A stretch of DNA of 64,000 nt. It comes from Blattamonas nauphoetae. Its lineage: Eukaryota > Preaxostyla > Oxymonadida. The notes beneath the pieces were generated by a model. That model worked only from the letters and a program-made list of their open reading frames with translations, was not told the origin of the DNA and searched no databases. Where the stretch lies: positions 62,001 through 126,000 of the forward strand of contig JARBJD010000133.1 in the NCBI GenBank assembly GCA_033064195.1, in the 5' to 3' direction. Shown here piece by piece: positions 31,386 to 41,563 of this stretch. The stretch's first letter is position 1. Every line of letters begins with the position of its first letter. A program made the position numbers and the translations under genes.

Positions 31386-32739
31386 TCATCCCAAATTGTG
31401 TCCAGTTCCTTCGAATGACACACTTGACTGCTTCAACTCTCCCCAAAACGTGATCTCAATCGGGATATCTTTGTCGGAGACATCAATGGCGAAGACGAGA
31501 GGGACAGGAATGTTGATGAAGTGGTTTTGCTGTTGGACACCGTTGATGAAGAAGTGGAGTGTCCTCTTCTCCAAATCAGCCTCTGCCGACCACTCCTGCC
31601 CTCTCTGAGGTTTCGTGTTCGGAGCAACCCCTTGGTCAGCCGATAAGAGATATCCATTGTGCTTGAGCATCATCGCTGCTTTTGGAGAAGTGAAAACAGA
31701 CGATGTGAGATGTTTTGGATACTCAGCAGCGTCAAGCACACCAATCACTGAAAGAAGGAGGATGACGAATGGAGTAGTGACAAACTGATATCTGTCGATT
31801 CATTTTTGATGGACAGTCGATGAATGCCTTTCGAGACAGGTTTTGTGAAGCAACCAACAAAATCATCTGAATTGATTCGTGTGACAGTCCATCCTTTCAC
31901 CCTGAACTTGTCTGGACTGAACACGACGATCCACCCCTTCGATACAATCCATCTCACGCAAGTGTCAAGTTGGTCTTTCAGTCCTCCCATCAGCCTCTGC
32001 ATTTCGATTGTTCCCTGCTCCTTCTCTCGCCGAAGAGACTCGATCACCGAAAGATGGCGTTTCTCCCTTTCAAGAAAGTCTTTCATTTCTTTCTCCAACT
32101 GGGCGTTCCTTACTTTTGCTTCACTGAGCGTGACTTGGAGTTCTGCAATAGTTTGATTCTTCGAGTCGATCAGATCGAGTTGTGATGTCTCAACAACAAC
32201 GAAAGGGCCTTCGTCCACACTGTCCAAAGAAACAAAACAATGCCCAACTCCTTTCTTGATTTTGGGGTCGAGGGAGGGAGATTGGGAGAGTTGGGAGAGA
32301 GAAGAGTGGAGGAGTCGCTTGTTTGGGATTGGAGTCTGACAATCGAAACATTCGTCCAGGACCGTCATCATTCGTTGAAGCAGCTGCGAGAGCACTTCAT
32401 TACGTTGTTGTCCTTGTTGTGATTGGATGAGGGTTGTGATGAGAGTGGGAATGTGGAACCATTGGAAAGAGTTGACTTTGTTTCTTGGATGGACAGACGA
32501 ATCACTCAACCTTTCCAACACTGACTCAATCGTAAGCTGATTCTGGGAATGAAATGATGTGAGTAAAAGTTGATAGGAGGGGTGATGAAGAGAAAAATCA
32601 CGACACAAACCGTCTGATCATTTTCGTCTGTGCGTGAGATATTCTGAGGGAAGACGGGAGTGAAACCGAACACATCAGGAAATAGGAACGAGTTTGAAGG
32701 ACAGAAGAAACATCAAACCTTGTAAGGTTCAGGGAACAT
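31386..32739 (-). CDS. SPRY-domain protein C (four exons)
   Basis: Exons in coding order: 32719-32739, 32611-32643, 31786-32542, 31747-31386; 1,173 nt, 390 aa. Introns are 75, 68 and 38 nt, the same three lengths as in gene B. Microexons encode MFPEPYK and NISRTDENDQT. The body has the same helical module (LLHSSLSQLSQSPSLDPKIK), a long coiled coil (about residues 165-225) and a SPRY domain (EKRTLHFFINGVQQQNHF). Likely an adaptor-type protein by fold; partner unknown. It lies just downstream of D2 on the same strand. Confidence 0.83.
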
Positions 32740-32977
32740 TGAGGCGAAATGGGATCCGACCAAAACAAAAAGTTGTCTCCACTTTCCTCATCTCGATGAT
32801 GAAATACTCTCACCGTCATCTTTCCCAATACTCCTCTGCCACACGTTCGATCATGAAGGTGATTAAAAGATTCCTTTGATGAGATGAGAATAATCAATGA
32901 AGTGAGATGTATTTTGAACATAAAACGTAGTAGGTCATCCAATCGTGACGATTCAACATGTATGAGAGTTGACAATA

Positions 32978-35256
32978 TCAACGAGACACATACCAACCAG
33001 CAATCTTACGGTGATTCGCCCCAAAGAACAGCATCATTCGTTTCAGTTTGTGTTGAGTTTCAGAACAGTCAAAACGCTTCCTCACGAAGAGGAACTCGGC
33101 GGCATCTTGCCATCCTTCCTCCAGCATGTTCGGCACTGTCCTCCGAATCGCCTCGAGCCTTTCGCCTTCAATGTGATGATACTCACCTCGATCGATGATC
33201 ATGTGGAAGAACACAGCACACGCGTGGAAATGATCGTCGAGCAAACCAGCCACAAAACGAGAGAAGAATCCAGTTCGACCGAGACAGCGAGCAACCACAC
33301 GCTGATCACATAAGTTGCAGACATCGATGAAATGATTCCCACGATACATCCTTTCATGTTTCTCGAATTTGCGGGGTTGGATGAAGTATCTGCAAAGACG
33401 GTCGACAGACGGAGCAAGCAGTCGTTCGAGCTGGGGCAGATGGAGTCGAGCAGTGCAGTGGCGAACGGTTGGGAAGCTTCGGAATACACAATCGAGAATG
33501 ATCCAGTCAAGTTCATCTGAGGCAGAGTCGGGTGAGGGTATGTTCTGGCAGCGTTTTCGAAACAGAAGCATGACAGACTCCAAAGCAACGTCGTCCCACT
33601 CGTCGAATGTCGGCTGAAGTCTGTCTGGGCGAGTGATGAGGAGATATTTGACTGGTGCTCGATCATAAAACTCAACGTGGAGAGAGAGGAGGGACTCGAG
33701 AGTGTGGAAGTATTGTTCAGTCGACCTGCCTGCTTTTCTGAACAATTCTGGCAGATAGACACAACCGAAACTCCTTTTACAGTACACGCAGATCCGAAAG
33801 ATGGTGTCGTCATCCAAAGGCGAGTCGCTGGCGAGCAGAGCAACGATTCTGTCCACAATGTTGAGGATCAGAGGGTCAGAATGAGGAGAAATCAGGTCAG
33901 ATGTGAGGATGAAGGGAGGAGGTGAGGACGACAGGGCAGCGGCATCCATTTCCCGTCTCACTTCTTCTCGAAATGATCTTGTCTTGGAGTGATCACAGTC
34001 CGATTTAAGTAATCGGAACAGAAAGTCCAGAATCGTATCATGGTACTCATCCAAAGCGAACGGGTTGAGCGAGAGATGAATGATGTAGTCCTTCGTCTGT
34101 TTGTAGAACGCGAGGTGGAGTTCGTCCATCTCTTGCCGAAGCGCAGGTGTCCAGCACCTTGTCCTCTCGTGTCCATAACCTTCGTAGTTGTAGATAGAAG
34201 CTGTCCTCGCACACGTCTTTTTGTCTTCAAACTTCTCAATTTCAGAGAGATGTTCCTTCAACAATTTGACGAGTTCTGTGTGGAATGTGATGAAGTCAGC
34301 AGTGAAGGGCAGCGAAGATGGATCAACAGCGTTGACGAAGTGTGTGAACCATCGATTCCAAACGTCCTTCAGAAAGGTCTCTTTGTCCACGGTTCTCATG
34401 ATTTTTTGGAAAACCTTGTAAACGAGGGCAGTGTGGTGTGGCCGAGTGGGAGTGAAGAGAGTCCAGAAGGCTTTCGAGTCCAACTTCGACGAAGTGACGA
34501 CATTTGCGAAGTGTTTGAGTTCAACAGTGTCGTCAGAACAGAAGTCCAGACGAACCCCCGCTGGGATCAGAAACAGGAATTGCATCACTGCCTGGATTCC
34601 CAAATCGGAGAACTGCCTCTCCTTGCCCACTTCACTCAGCAGGCACTCAAATTGCTTCATCCAGGCGAGGCTGTCGATTGAGTACCTGAGGGGAGGGTCA
34701 GCAAGGTGTTCTGCATCACTTGAAGAAGGAAGGCCCAACACAGAAACGAGCTCTTCTGAGAGTTGTTGCCAAATCGCACCGAAGAACCGTTGAAGTGTCG
34801 GTGAGGACGACTGAGACTGATTAAGAACGAAGGAAGGAATGAACTCGGCCATTCGCAACAGAAGGGTGAGCCCGGGGCAACGATCGGTGGGACAAGCTGG
34901 AGTGGCAACGAGAGACTGCAGATACGAGCAGAATGATTGGTACATTGGTTCAGTGATTTTGTCTGCTTCTGCGTCGTCGTCGAGATGATCGACGATTGTC
35001 TCGGGTGAGGAGAAGCGGAGAATGTCGACCACGATCGAGACGAGATGTCGGTGGAATTCGATGGTTGTGTTGTTCAACGGAATTTCGTGTGGCTTCAGGA
35101 CGAAGAAGAGGTGAGGCAACAATCCTGTTGACCCCACTGACTCCGTGAAATCCTGTGATGATTTACGAAGACCAACGTCGAAGAAAGAGATTGCAGCTGT
35201 TCTGAGTGCGTCAGAAGGAAGCGAGAGAAGGTTGATCAACGACGACATCAATCTTG
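32978..35256 (-). CDS. Long helical protein D2, C-terminal part
   Basis: About 759 codons from 35256 to the TGA at 32978, homologous throughout to D1. Examples are FRICVYCKRSFGCVYLPEL and LLAPSVDRLCRYFIQPRKF. It continues the frame of 36262-35714 once the 449 bp element and one ATGT copy are set aside: 549 + 4 + 2,279 nt is exactly 944 codons (943 aa). No premature stop was found. Unrecognised family, helical, without signal peptide or membrane segment, so probably cytosolic (inference). Confidence 0.8.
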
Positions 35257-35260
35257 ATGT

Positions 35261-35709
35261 GTGTAATTCTCAATGAAATAATCCAAGCGTCACAAAATCG
35301 CACAGACGCAGAAACTCTCCTAAAAAATCATCTTTTTTCGTCTATCATACCGAAATACATCATTACTGAACTTTTTTTCATTTTCAAAAAACATTAAAGT
35401 TGTCTCGATCAACCCAAACATCTCACGTTTTTTCCATTTTTCTCTTTAATGGACGGTTTATTTCCATTGTCTCACATGGAGACCTCTTTTTTTGTTGTTT
35501 TCCATCCTTTCCCTGTCTTAGAACTTGTTTTGCAATAAAAAGTATGCAAAAATGTGTTGATCTTAAAAAGGCCATTTCATGCGCGATCAGGCTTGAAATC
35601 TATAAATTCATCTTTCTCATGTGTACTCAACAACTAAATCTTAATTCTGTAAAATTTGATTTTTTTCCACGCTCATATATAATTTGCATCATTTCATTGA
35701 GAATTACTC
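35261..35709. mobile_element. 449 bp TIR element in D2 (ATGT target)
   Basis: Terminal inverted repeats GTGTAATTCTCAATGAAAT and, inverted, GAGTAATTCTCAATGAAAT. ATGT lies on both sides (35257-35260 and 35710-35713), the same tetranucleotide (ACAT on the other strand) used by the 1.1 kb elements at 24110-26310. The interior is AT-rich, unlike its surroundings, and non-coding. Confidence 0.8.
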
Positions 35710-36262
35710 ATGTGCGGTGTTCCTCATCCGGGAATGCGGCCTCCAAGAGCTTGTAGAGGTAATAAATGCGACGTTCAATGTGCATCCCAGCATATTTCAG
35801 GAATCGGATCGCATGATTCATTTCGGATTGGGACAGGCTTTTGTTAGAAGCAACTTGATCGAATAGCGAGATACACCCCAGCTGGATATCCTTTTCCGTG
35901 ATCGAATCCTGCGAGATCACTCTCCAATCCGATGTGACAGAGGCGGAAAGAGAGATCTCGCCATCCTTCAGGTGTGCTTGTTCCGACATTGCCCGAACAT
36001 TGAGTCGCTTTCTTTTCATTTCGTACTGAAGAATCCGCTTTGAAAGTTGGATATATTGTCGGTCATTGGCACTAATTGTGAATGCATCTGTTAAGGATGG
36101 GATTGAAGTTAAGTCAAGTGAGGATTCACCATTGATTTGAACTGATTCCGGATCTGCAGAATGAACGACCGAAGTGTTGTCAGTTGAAGATTGAACACGT
36201 TGGGTGCGAGGATTGAGTTGTGTTTTGCTGCGTTTTCTTCCCAATCTATGCTTGGGAGGCAT
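35710..36262 (-). CDS. Long helical protein D2, N-terminal part
   Basis: The ATG at 36262 gives MPPKHRLGRKRSKTQL, matching the start of D1. It runs 183 codons to EAAFPDEEHRT before the 449 bp element. The blocks SISLSASVTSDWRVISQDS-like and MNHAIRFLKYAGMHIERR are shared with D1, which supports a real, formerly continuous gene. Confidence 0.78.
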
Positions 36263-36659
36263 TTTCGATGGATCATGACCCTCAATCCGTGACTCGTGTC
36301 TGAACTCCGAGAATTCGTCAAAATTGAACCCTTTTCAACTTTCACATCACCAATGACGAGATAACGACAACAGTATTGATAATCTGACAAGGTGAAATGG
36401 AGTTGCGATGATGTGAGAACGATGACAAAAACAGAACCAAAACTCAAATCGATCACAAATACGTGAAAAAAGAAAGGAAGCGTTACGATGGAGAAGACCG
36501 ATCTCTGACGAATAGCAGAGCCTGTCACTCCAAGGCCATCCGACGAGATACAGGAAGTGAATCGTTCCAACTGATGACAAGATGAAATGATCGGCTTGCG
36601 TGTGGATGTGATGAGAAACAGAAGAGAGAGAGAGTGGATGTGGTGAAATGACGTGTTGT
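36263..36659. other. Intergenic region, nothing recognised
   Basis: 5' flank of D2 and 3' flank of receptor 3. The part nearest D2 resembles the 5' flank of D1. Confidence 0.45.
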
Positions 36660-37156
36660 TCATGACAGAAAGTTCTGATTTCTCAAAGGAGTCGAGAACT
36701 CAACAGAGTCCAGTCTGCTTTCAATCGAGTCCAGATTCGGTCGTTGAGAAGGGTCAAGAGACAGACACGATCGGATCAGTTCCTCAAGTCCCACATTCTC
36801 AATCAGCTCCATTTTCGGAAGACTTCCTGTTCCCAGTTGACGATTCGCATTCACTGCATCCATCTCACTCAACGGAACTGTCTCGCTCTCAATCTCGAAC
36901 AGAACAAGACCAAGACTGAACACCGCCGCCTTCGAATCATCAAACTCCTTTGCGGGCTCCCCCACATTCTGAGTTGCTTCAGGAGCCCTCCATCGAAGCA
37001 ACTCGAACCCTTCCCCCTGGTTCTGAAGTTGTGAATGATGTTGCGTGAAAGAACCAGTGTTGTTTCGTGTTGGATAATTGAAAGTGGACCCAAATGTGTT
37101 TCGGTGAGGGTCAGAAAACGCGACGACTGGATTAGGCTGGATCGGAGGGTCTTGCG
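36660..37156 (-). CDS. Surface receptor 3, pseudokinase C-terminal piece
   Basis: An open frame of 165 codons carries LLRWRAPEATQNVGEPA, then VFSLGLVLFEIESETVPL and a C-terminal LDPSQRPNLDSIE block: the APE-to-end part of the kinase-like domain. It is the end of the gene that starts at 48258, displaced by the 4.4 kb DIRS-like element. The frame runs directly from LIKG at 41564 into AQDPPIQPN here. The kinase fold lacks catalytic motifs as in its paralogs. Confidence 0.82.
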
Positions 37157-37226
37157 CTCCTCCAAGACAAACGAGTGCTCCTCAACACAGCGAGTACCCT
37201 GAAATGATATTAGGGGCTGGCCTGAT
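37157..37226. repeat. DIRS-like element, left inverted repeat
   Basis: Pairs with 41483-41563. A block of about 50 bp from GCTCCTCAACACAGCGAG inward is nearly identical; the outer part is end-specific. Confidence 0.85.
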
Positions 37227-37452
37227 AAAATGTGAAAACAGAAAACCAATAATAAGATTTATCTGTTCCAGAAATCCCAACGGGGAACTTAGAGTTCACA
37301 GGTTGGTTTACCCCATAATGGGGCCGTTGAGGAAACAAAAAAGCTTTATGGGCAAGAAATCCCTAACAGGGAACAAAAACTTGCCAAATGGTCTAAATAG
37401 ACGAAGTGAAGTGAAAAAACCAGAACTTGCCAGGTTGTGTGGCAGAGTTGCA

Positions 37453-37532
37453 GGTTGAGGAGCACTCGTTTGTCTTGGAGGAGTTCCCTCTGGTCACTCC
37501 AAGCCCAAACGAGGGCTCCTCAACACAGCGAG
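37453..37532. repeat. DIRS-like element, internal complementary region
   Basis: The first part (to 37483) is complementary to the left end, the second part (from 37484) to the right end, with the circle junction at about 37483/37484. Confidence 0.85.
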
Positions 37533-37861
37533 TGTTGAAAGGAAAAGCTGAAAGAGAGAGAAGTAAAAAAGGAGTAAGCCTTCTTTGTTATTCCTTCCAA
37601 GAGATGAGAGTCAGGCCGTGACCCCACTCGGGCTGGCACCAACTCTGTGCAAGTTCTGACTCAAAATGAATGAGAAATCGGAGGGGAGCTGGGCTTCCAC
37701 AATGACAGTGATGGGGAGTGCCTTGATTCCACTGCGATACTGCTTCCACATCACAGTCTCCCTGACCCAGCGCCCCTCAACACCGATCCCAACTGGATCA
37801 GTTGCATACCATCTCCTACCATCCTCGCGCTTCACGCTGAGGTGGGGAGAACAACTCAACA

Positions 37862-38131
37862 CACTGTTTGTGAGGAGACAACTCGACTCACTGTTTGTGT
37901 GGGGAGAACAACTCGACCCACTGTTTGTGTGGGGAGAACAACTCGACTCACTGTTTGTGTGGGGAGAACAACTCGACCCACTGTTTGTGAGGAGACAACT
38001 CGACTCACTGTTTGTGTGGGGAGAACAACTCGACCCACTGTTTGTGAGGAGACAACTCGACTCACTGTTTGTGTGGGGAGAATAACTCGACCCACTGTTT
38101 GTGAGGAGACAACTCGACTCACTGTTTGTGT
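37862..38131. repeat. Minisatellite of 27 and 30 bp units
   Basis: About nine or ten tandem units, alternating between a 27 bp form (with GTGAGGAGACAACTCGACTC) and a 30 bp form (with GTGTGGGGAGAACAACTCGA). Both lengths are multiples of three, so a minus-strand frame stays open through it, reading a Ser/Cys/Thr/Asn-rich repeat with SSCSPHTNSES. Part of the DIRS-like element. Confidence 0.9.
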
Positions 38132-41100
38132 GGGATCTCATCCCGAATCCTGATATTGACGATCCAGGCTAACACTTCCAGAATGAGAGGGCAAGGAATT
38201 AGTGTCGTTCCTCTCAACGTAAGATCGAACCCTTGTGTAGTCTTGTTCAGCTTGCTCGATAACGATAGACTACATGTATCATTCATTTCAACTCCGCTAT
38301 TTCAAGTGTCCGAGGAAGTTGCGGAACGGACAGCCTGAGTCTATGCTTCGACAAAGGTTGAACATCAACTTCCGCCGAAGATCATCAAGAAGCCTCAAGA
38401 GTTGTCAGGGTGATGAACCAGGAAGACTGTCAGAGTGAGGATCAGGTCCCAACTTCCGAGCTCAAGCTGACGTGTTTTTTCGAATTTGTCGTATTGACAG
38501 AAGTCAGACACAACGATATCGTTCGCCTTCTGTGACAGGTCAATATTCTGGGAACAGCTTGGACGGTACCTGAATCCTGGATTGTGACCATGAATGTCAT
38601 GGAATTTCAAAGATGGAATGGACTGCAGTCTTGTCTGAACGCTTCTGGCTTGACGAGTGTCTACTCATGATCGACCTTGTCCGCAATGAATAAGTGGCAT
38701 TACGATCCCTTGTGAATGCAATCCGCATTGATCGTTGATTGTTCCAGTGTCTCGCGAAGTGTGTTGTTGAATATCTTTTGAATTGTGATCCTTCTTCGTT
38801 CACTTCCTCAATCTGGCAGTTTAATCCGCATTCTCAGGTACTGTTTGAACATGTCGGCCGAGTGCCCCTTCACATCGTCTTTTCATTTGTCAAGTTAACA
38901 GTCCTTGTCTGTACACGGCTATCACGAGTTGAATTTGTGGTATTTCCGTGTCAAGCTTGGTCAGGTAGTATGCAGCCCTTGTTTGTTGATTTCTACGAGC
39001 GCATCGTTGGTTCTCCTCACCGAACAGTCTGTTGGAGTGTGATGCAATCTCTTCGTTGCATGTGAGACAAATGAGATGCAGCCCGTGTCACAATGTTTCA
39101 ATGACTCACTCGAACGGAATTGCTTTGACGATGTCTGGTGCAACTAACTAGTTTCTCGGCTTCGAGATCGTTTTGTCGTCGTTTGGAGCACGGGAAACTA
39201 GCAGCTTTGATGGAAGGAGTGGTGACGTCCTCTTACAGGAGGGTGATGAGTTCCATTCGCAAGGCTTGATTGGGGAGGCCCCACTCATCTTGACAGATGG
39301 GGTTGTCCGAGAAAGCTGAACTTGGGCATTCTCCGGACTGTCCATTCCTTCTTCGAATGGACATGTCACTGTCAAATCGCTTATGCGCCTTGTGTCCGCA
39401 AACAGATCCACAAATAAGTTGCTCCCGGCGATTGAAGGGTTGTAACAATGCAGAGGAGATTTCCTTCGCTCCTCTTCTCTACGATTGAGCCGTCAAGTGG
39501 TGTCAATTTCGAAAATGGAACCATCGTTTCGCTTCCGATTCAGATTGAGAAAGGGTTCTTTCTTCATTCTCTAAGAAACGAGAGCAAGTACGAGAACGAG
39601 CGCAGCAACAACGGAAGAGATGTTCTTGGCACCTTCGGCGTCTTTGAAGGCTTGGACAGTGAACCTGCCGCCATCGGTGATTTCGAGGTCGGCGGTGGGA
39701 TCGGTCTGAGAAGCAACTTGCGGTCGTTGAAAATGAAGTCAACATCAATCGTGCCAGCAAAGTGAGTCCACTTGAATATGTAACCTTGGTTGACGAAGTC
39801 GGTGTTGGATGTCGCAGCGACGGTGGTGAGCTTGAACTCTTGCTTGCCACATTCTGGGAGAGCGGCTGGGAGGATGCCGTTCTCAATGGTGAGGGCGAGG
39901 TGTCCCTTGGTAACGTCCCTCTTGTCATCTTCGACGTAGGTGAGCCTTGGGACCGCAGTTGCTTTCTTAATTCCTGCTTTCGTTTCCAGCGAACAAATTG
40001 ATGAGTGTTGTTCTTCTTCTGTTTGTAAAATCGATTCTGCTTTCTTCAGGTTTGTATTAAATTCATCAAAGTGGTCTGTGATTTCCCTCTGGTGGGAGAA
40101 CTCGTGTTGTGTCGAGAATGGTGTTGAGGCTGACGCAATCCTGAAAACTGGAATACAGGATTGAGAATTGGCGATTGTCGACCAGAACTGGGAATTTTGT
40201 GAGCTCGGAAATGAGATTTCACCCTCAGAACCTTTTCTTCACGACTGGCTCGAAGTATTGGCTGTTAGCATGCCAGCATTGGAATTTTTCCTTGAGTGGT
40301 CGATCTATCTCATGCCCTTGGGTCTTTTTGTGACATGTTCTTTGCCGTTTGACATTGGATCCACCGTACGAACATGTTTTCCAATTGTTCTTGATAACTT
40401 CGTGATGTCGAGTTAATGCGAGTGGTGAGGAGATGAAATGACCTTGTTGAATCGCGAATGTTCATTTGTTGAGTTGATCGAAGCGTCAAAGTGTTGAGTT
40501 CATTCCTTCTTATGGTGGTACTCAGTTGTGAGGTCGAACTTGACTTCCCCATTTTTCACCATTGAAAGCAAGGATTAGTGCCGATTGTAACTTGGACAAC
40601 AGATTCTTGCCGAAGATGCAAGATATAATGCATGAAATCGCGGTAACTGTTGATGATCTGGATCGACATCGGACTGTTGTGATATGGCATCATTTGGCTC
40701 AAAACGACAAACGGATATCTTCCGAGCCATGAATCGAAAAGTCTCATGCATTTATGAGGATCGGCACCTGCTTGTTTGAACTTAGGAGTCGTGGGAAAAT
40801 TGTCCAGATAGGACAAGTGTTGGCTCGTGTGGCGAGTGTCTTGACCTCAATGAGAAGGGGTAAACAATTTCCAGGATAAAGAGGTGCTTCCCTCATGTTG
40901 CCTCGTTGCTGGACGTGATGAAGTTCTCCACGGAATTGGAACTCTATCTTTGTTCCTGCCTCCTCGTCGTTGTGAATTGCTGCTGTCCCGTCTTTCTAGT
41001 GACTCTCGTAATGGCAATATCAATCTGAATAGCATCCTGGCAGTCGACGGAGTTCTGTTTCGATGTCCAATTCAACTTGCTTGCCCTGTGTCGAGAAGAT

Positions 41101-41482
41101 GTTTCGAACAATAACCGCAATTGATTCCACTTCAATGGCACTATCTTGAGCGCCATGAACGGTGAAACAGTTGAATTTTGCATGAATTGGGAGCGTGAAG
41201 TATTCTTCCGAAATTGGTTCGGTGTCGAAATGGAAACATCTGATGTAATTATCGACATTTGGAAGCAGTTGTCTGAGTCAACCTCATGTGATGACTTGTC
41301 GCATGATCACGACAAGTCCCTTGACAAAGGCTGGAATGGCTTAAACGGTTGAAGGTTGAAATGAGGTATTTCGATAGTAATGAGCTCGAAAATAGTAATC
41401 ATGATAACGAATCCGAATATTGCCAAAGATAGTGTTGCAGTTTAAGACGAGGAGGTCATTATTTTCTGTTAGAAATATTTTG
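38132..41482. other. Interior of DIRS-like element, mostly unrecognised
   Basis: No credible gene. At about 39550-39995 the minus strand has a degraded stretch that reads like the end of a secreted or surface protein (YIFKWTHFAGTIDVDFIF and a hydrophobic tail SSVVAALVLVLALVS). It may be host sequence picked up by the element. The rest shows only short frames. Confidence 0.35.
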
Positions 41483-41563
41483 ATCAGGCCAGCCCCTAAT
41501 ATCATTTCAGGGTACTCGCTGTGTTGAGGAGCCCTCGTTTGGGCTTGGAGTGACCAGAGGGAA
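41483..41563. repeat. DIRS-like element, right inverted repeat
   Basis: Reverse complement of the left terminal region at 37157-37226, plus an end-specific outer stretch. Confidence 0.85.

Larger units (their letters stand above)
37157..41563 (-). mobile_element. Non-autonomous DIRS-like element
   Basis: 4,407 bp inside receptor 3. Structure matches DIRS: inverted terminal repeats (37157-37226 against 41483-41563) and, near the left end, an internal complementary region (37453-37532) joining copies of both ends. The insertion point shares only CTCC with the flanks. No reverse transcriptase or recombinase was recognised, so the element looks non-autonomous or heavily decayed inside, while its ends are well preserved. 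Orientation is inferred from the position of the internal complementary region. Age: ends suggest recent, interior old or foreign. Confidence 0.8.

Noticed and set aside
37862-38131. Regular short repeats that could suggest a CRISPR array
   Set aside because: The units abut without unique spacers and vary only by 3 bp; this is a minisatellite in a eukaryotic mobile element.
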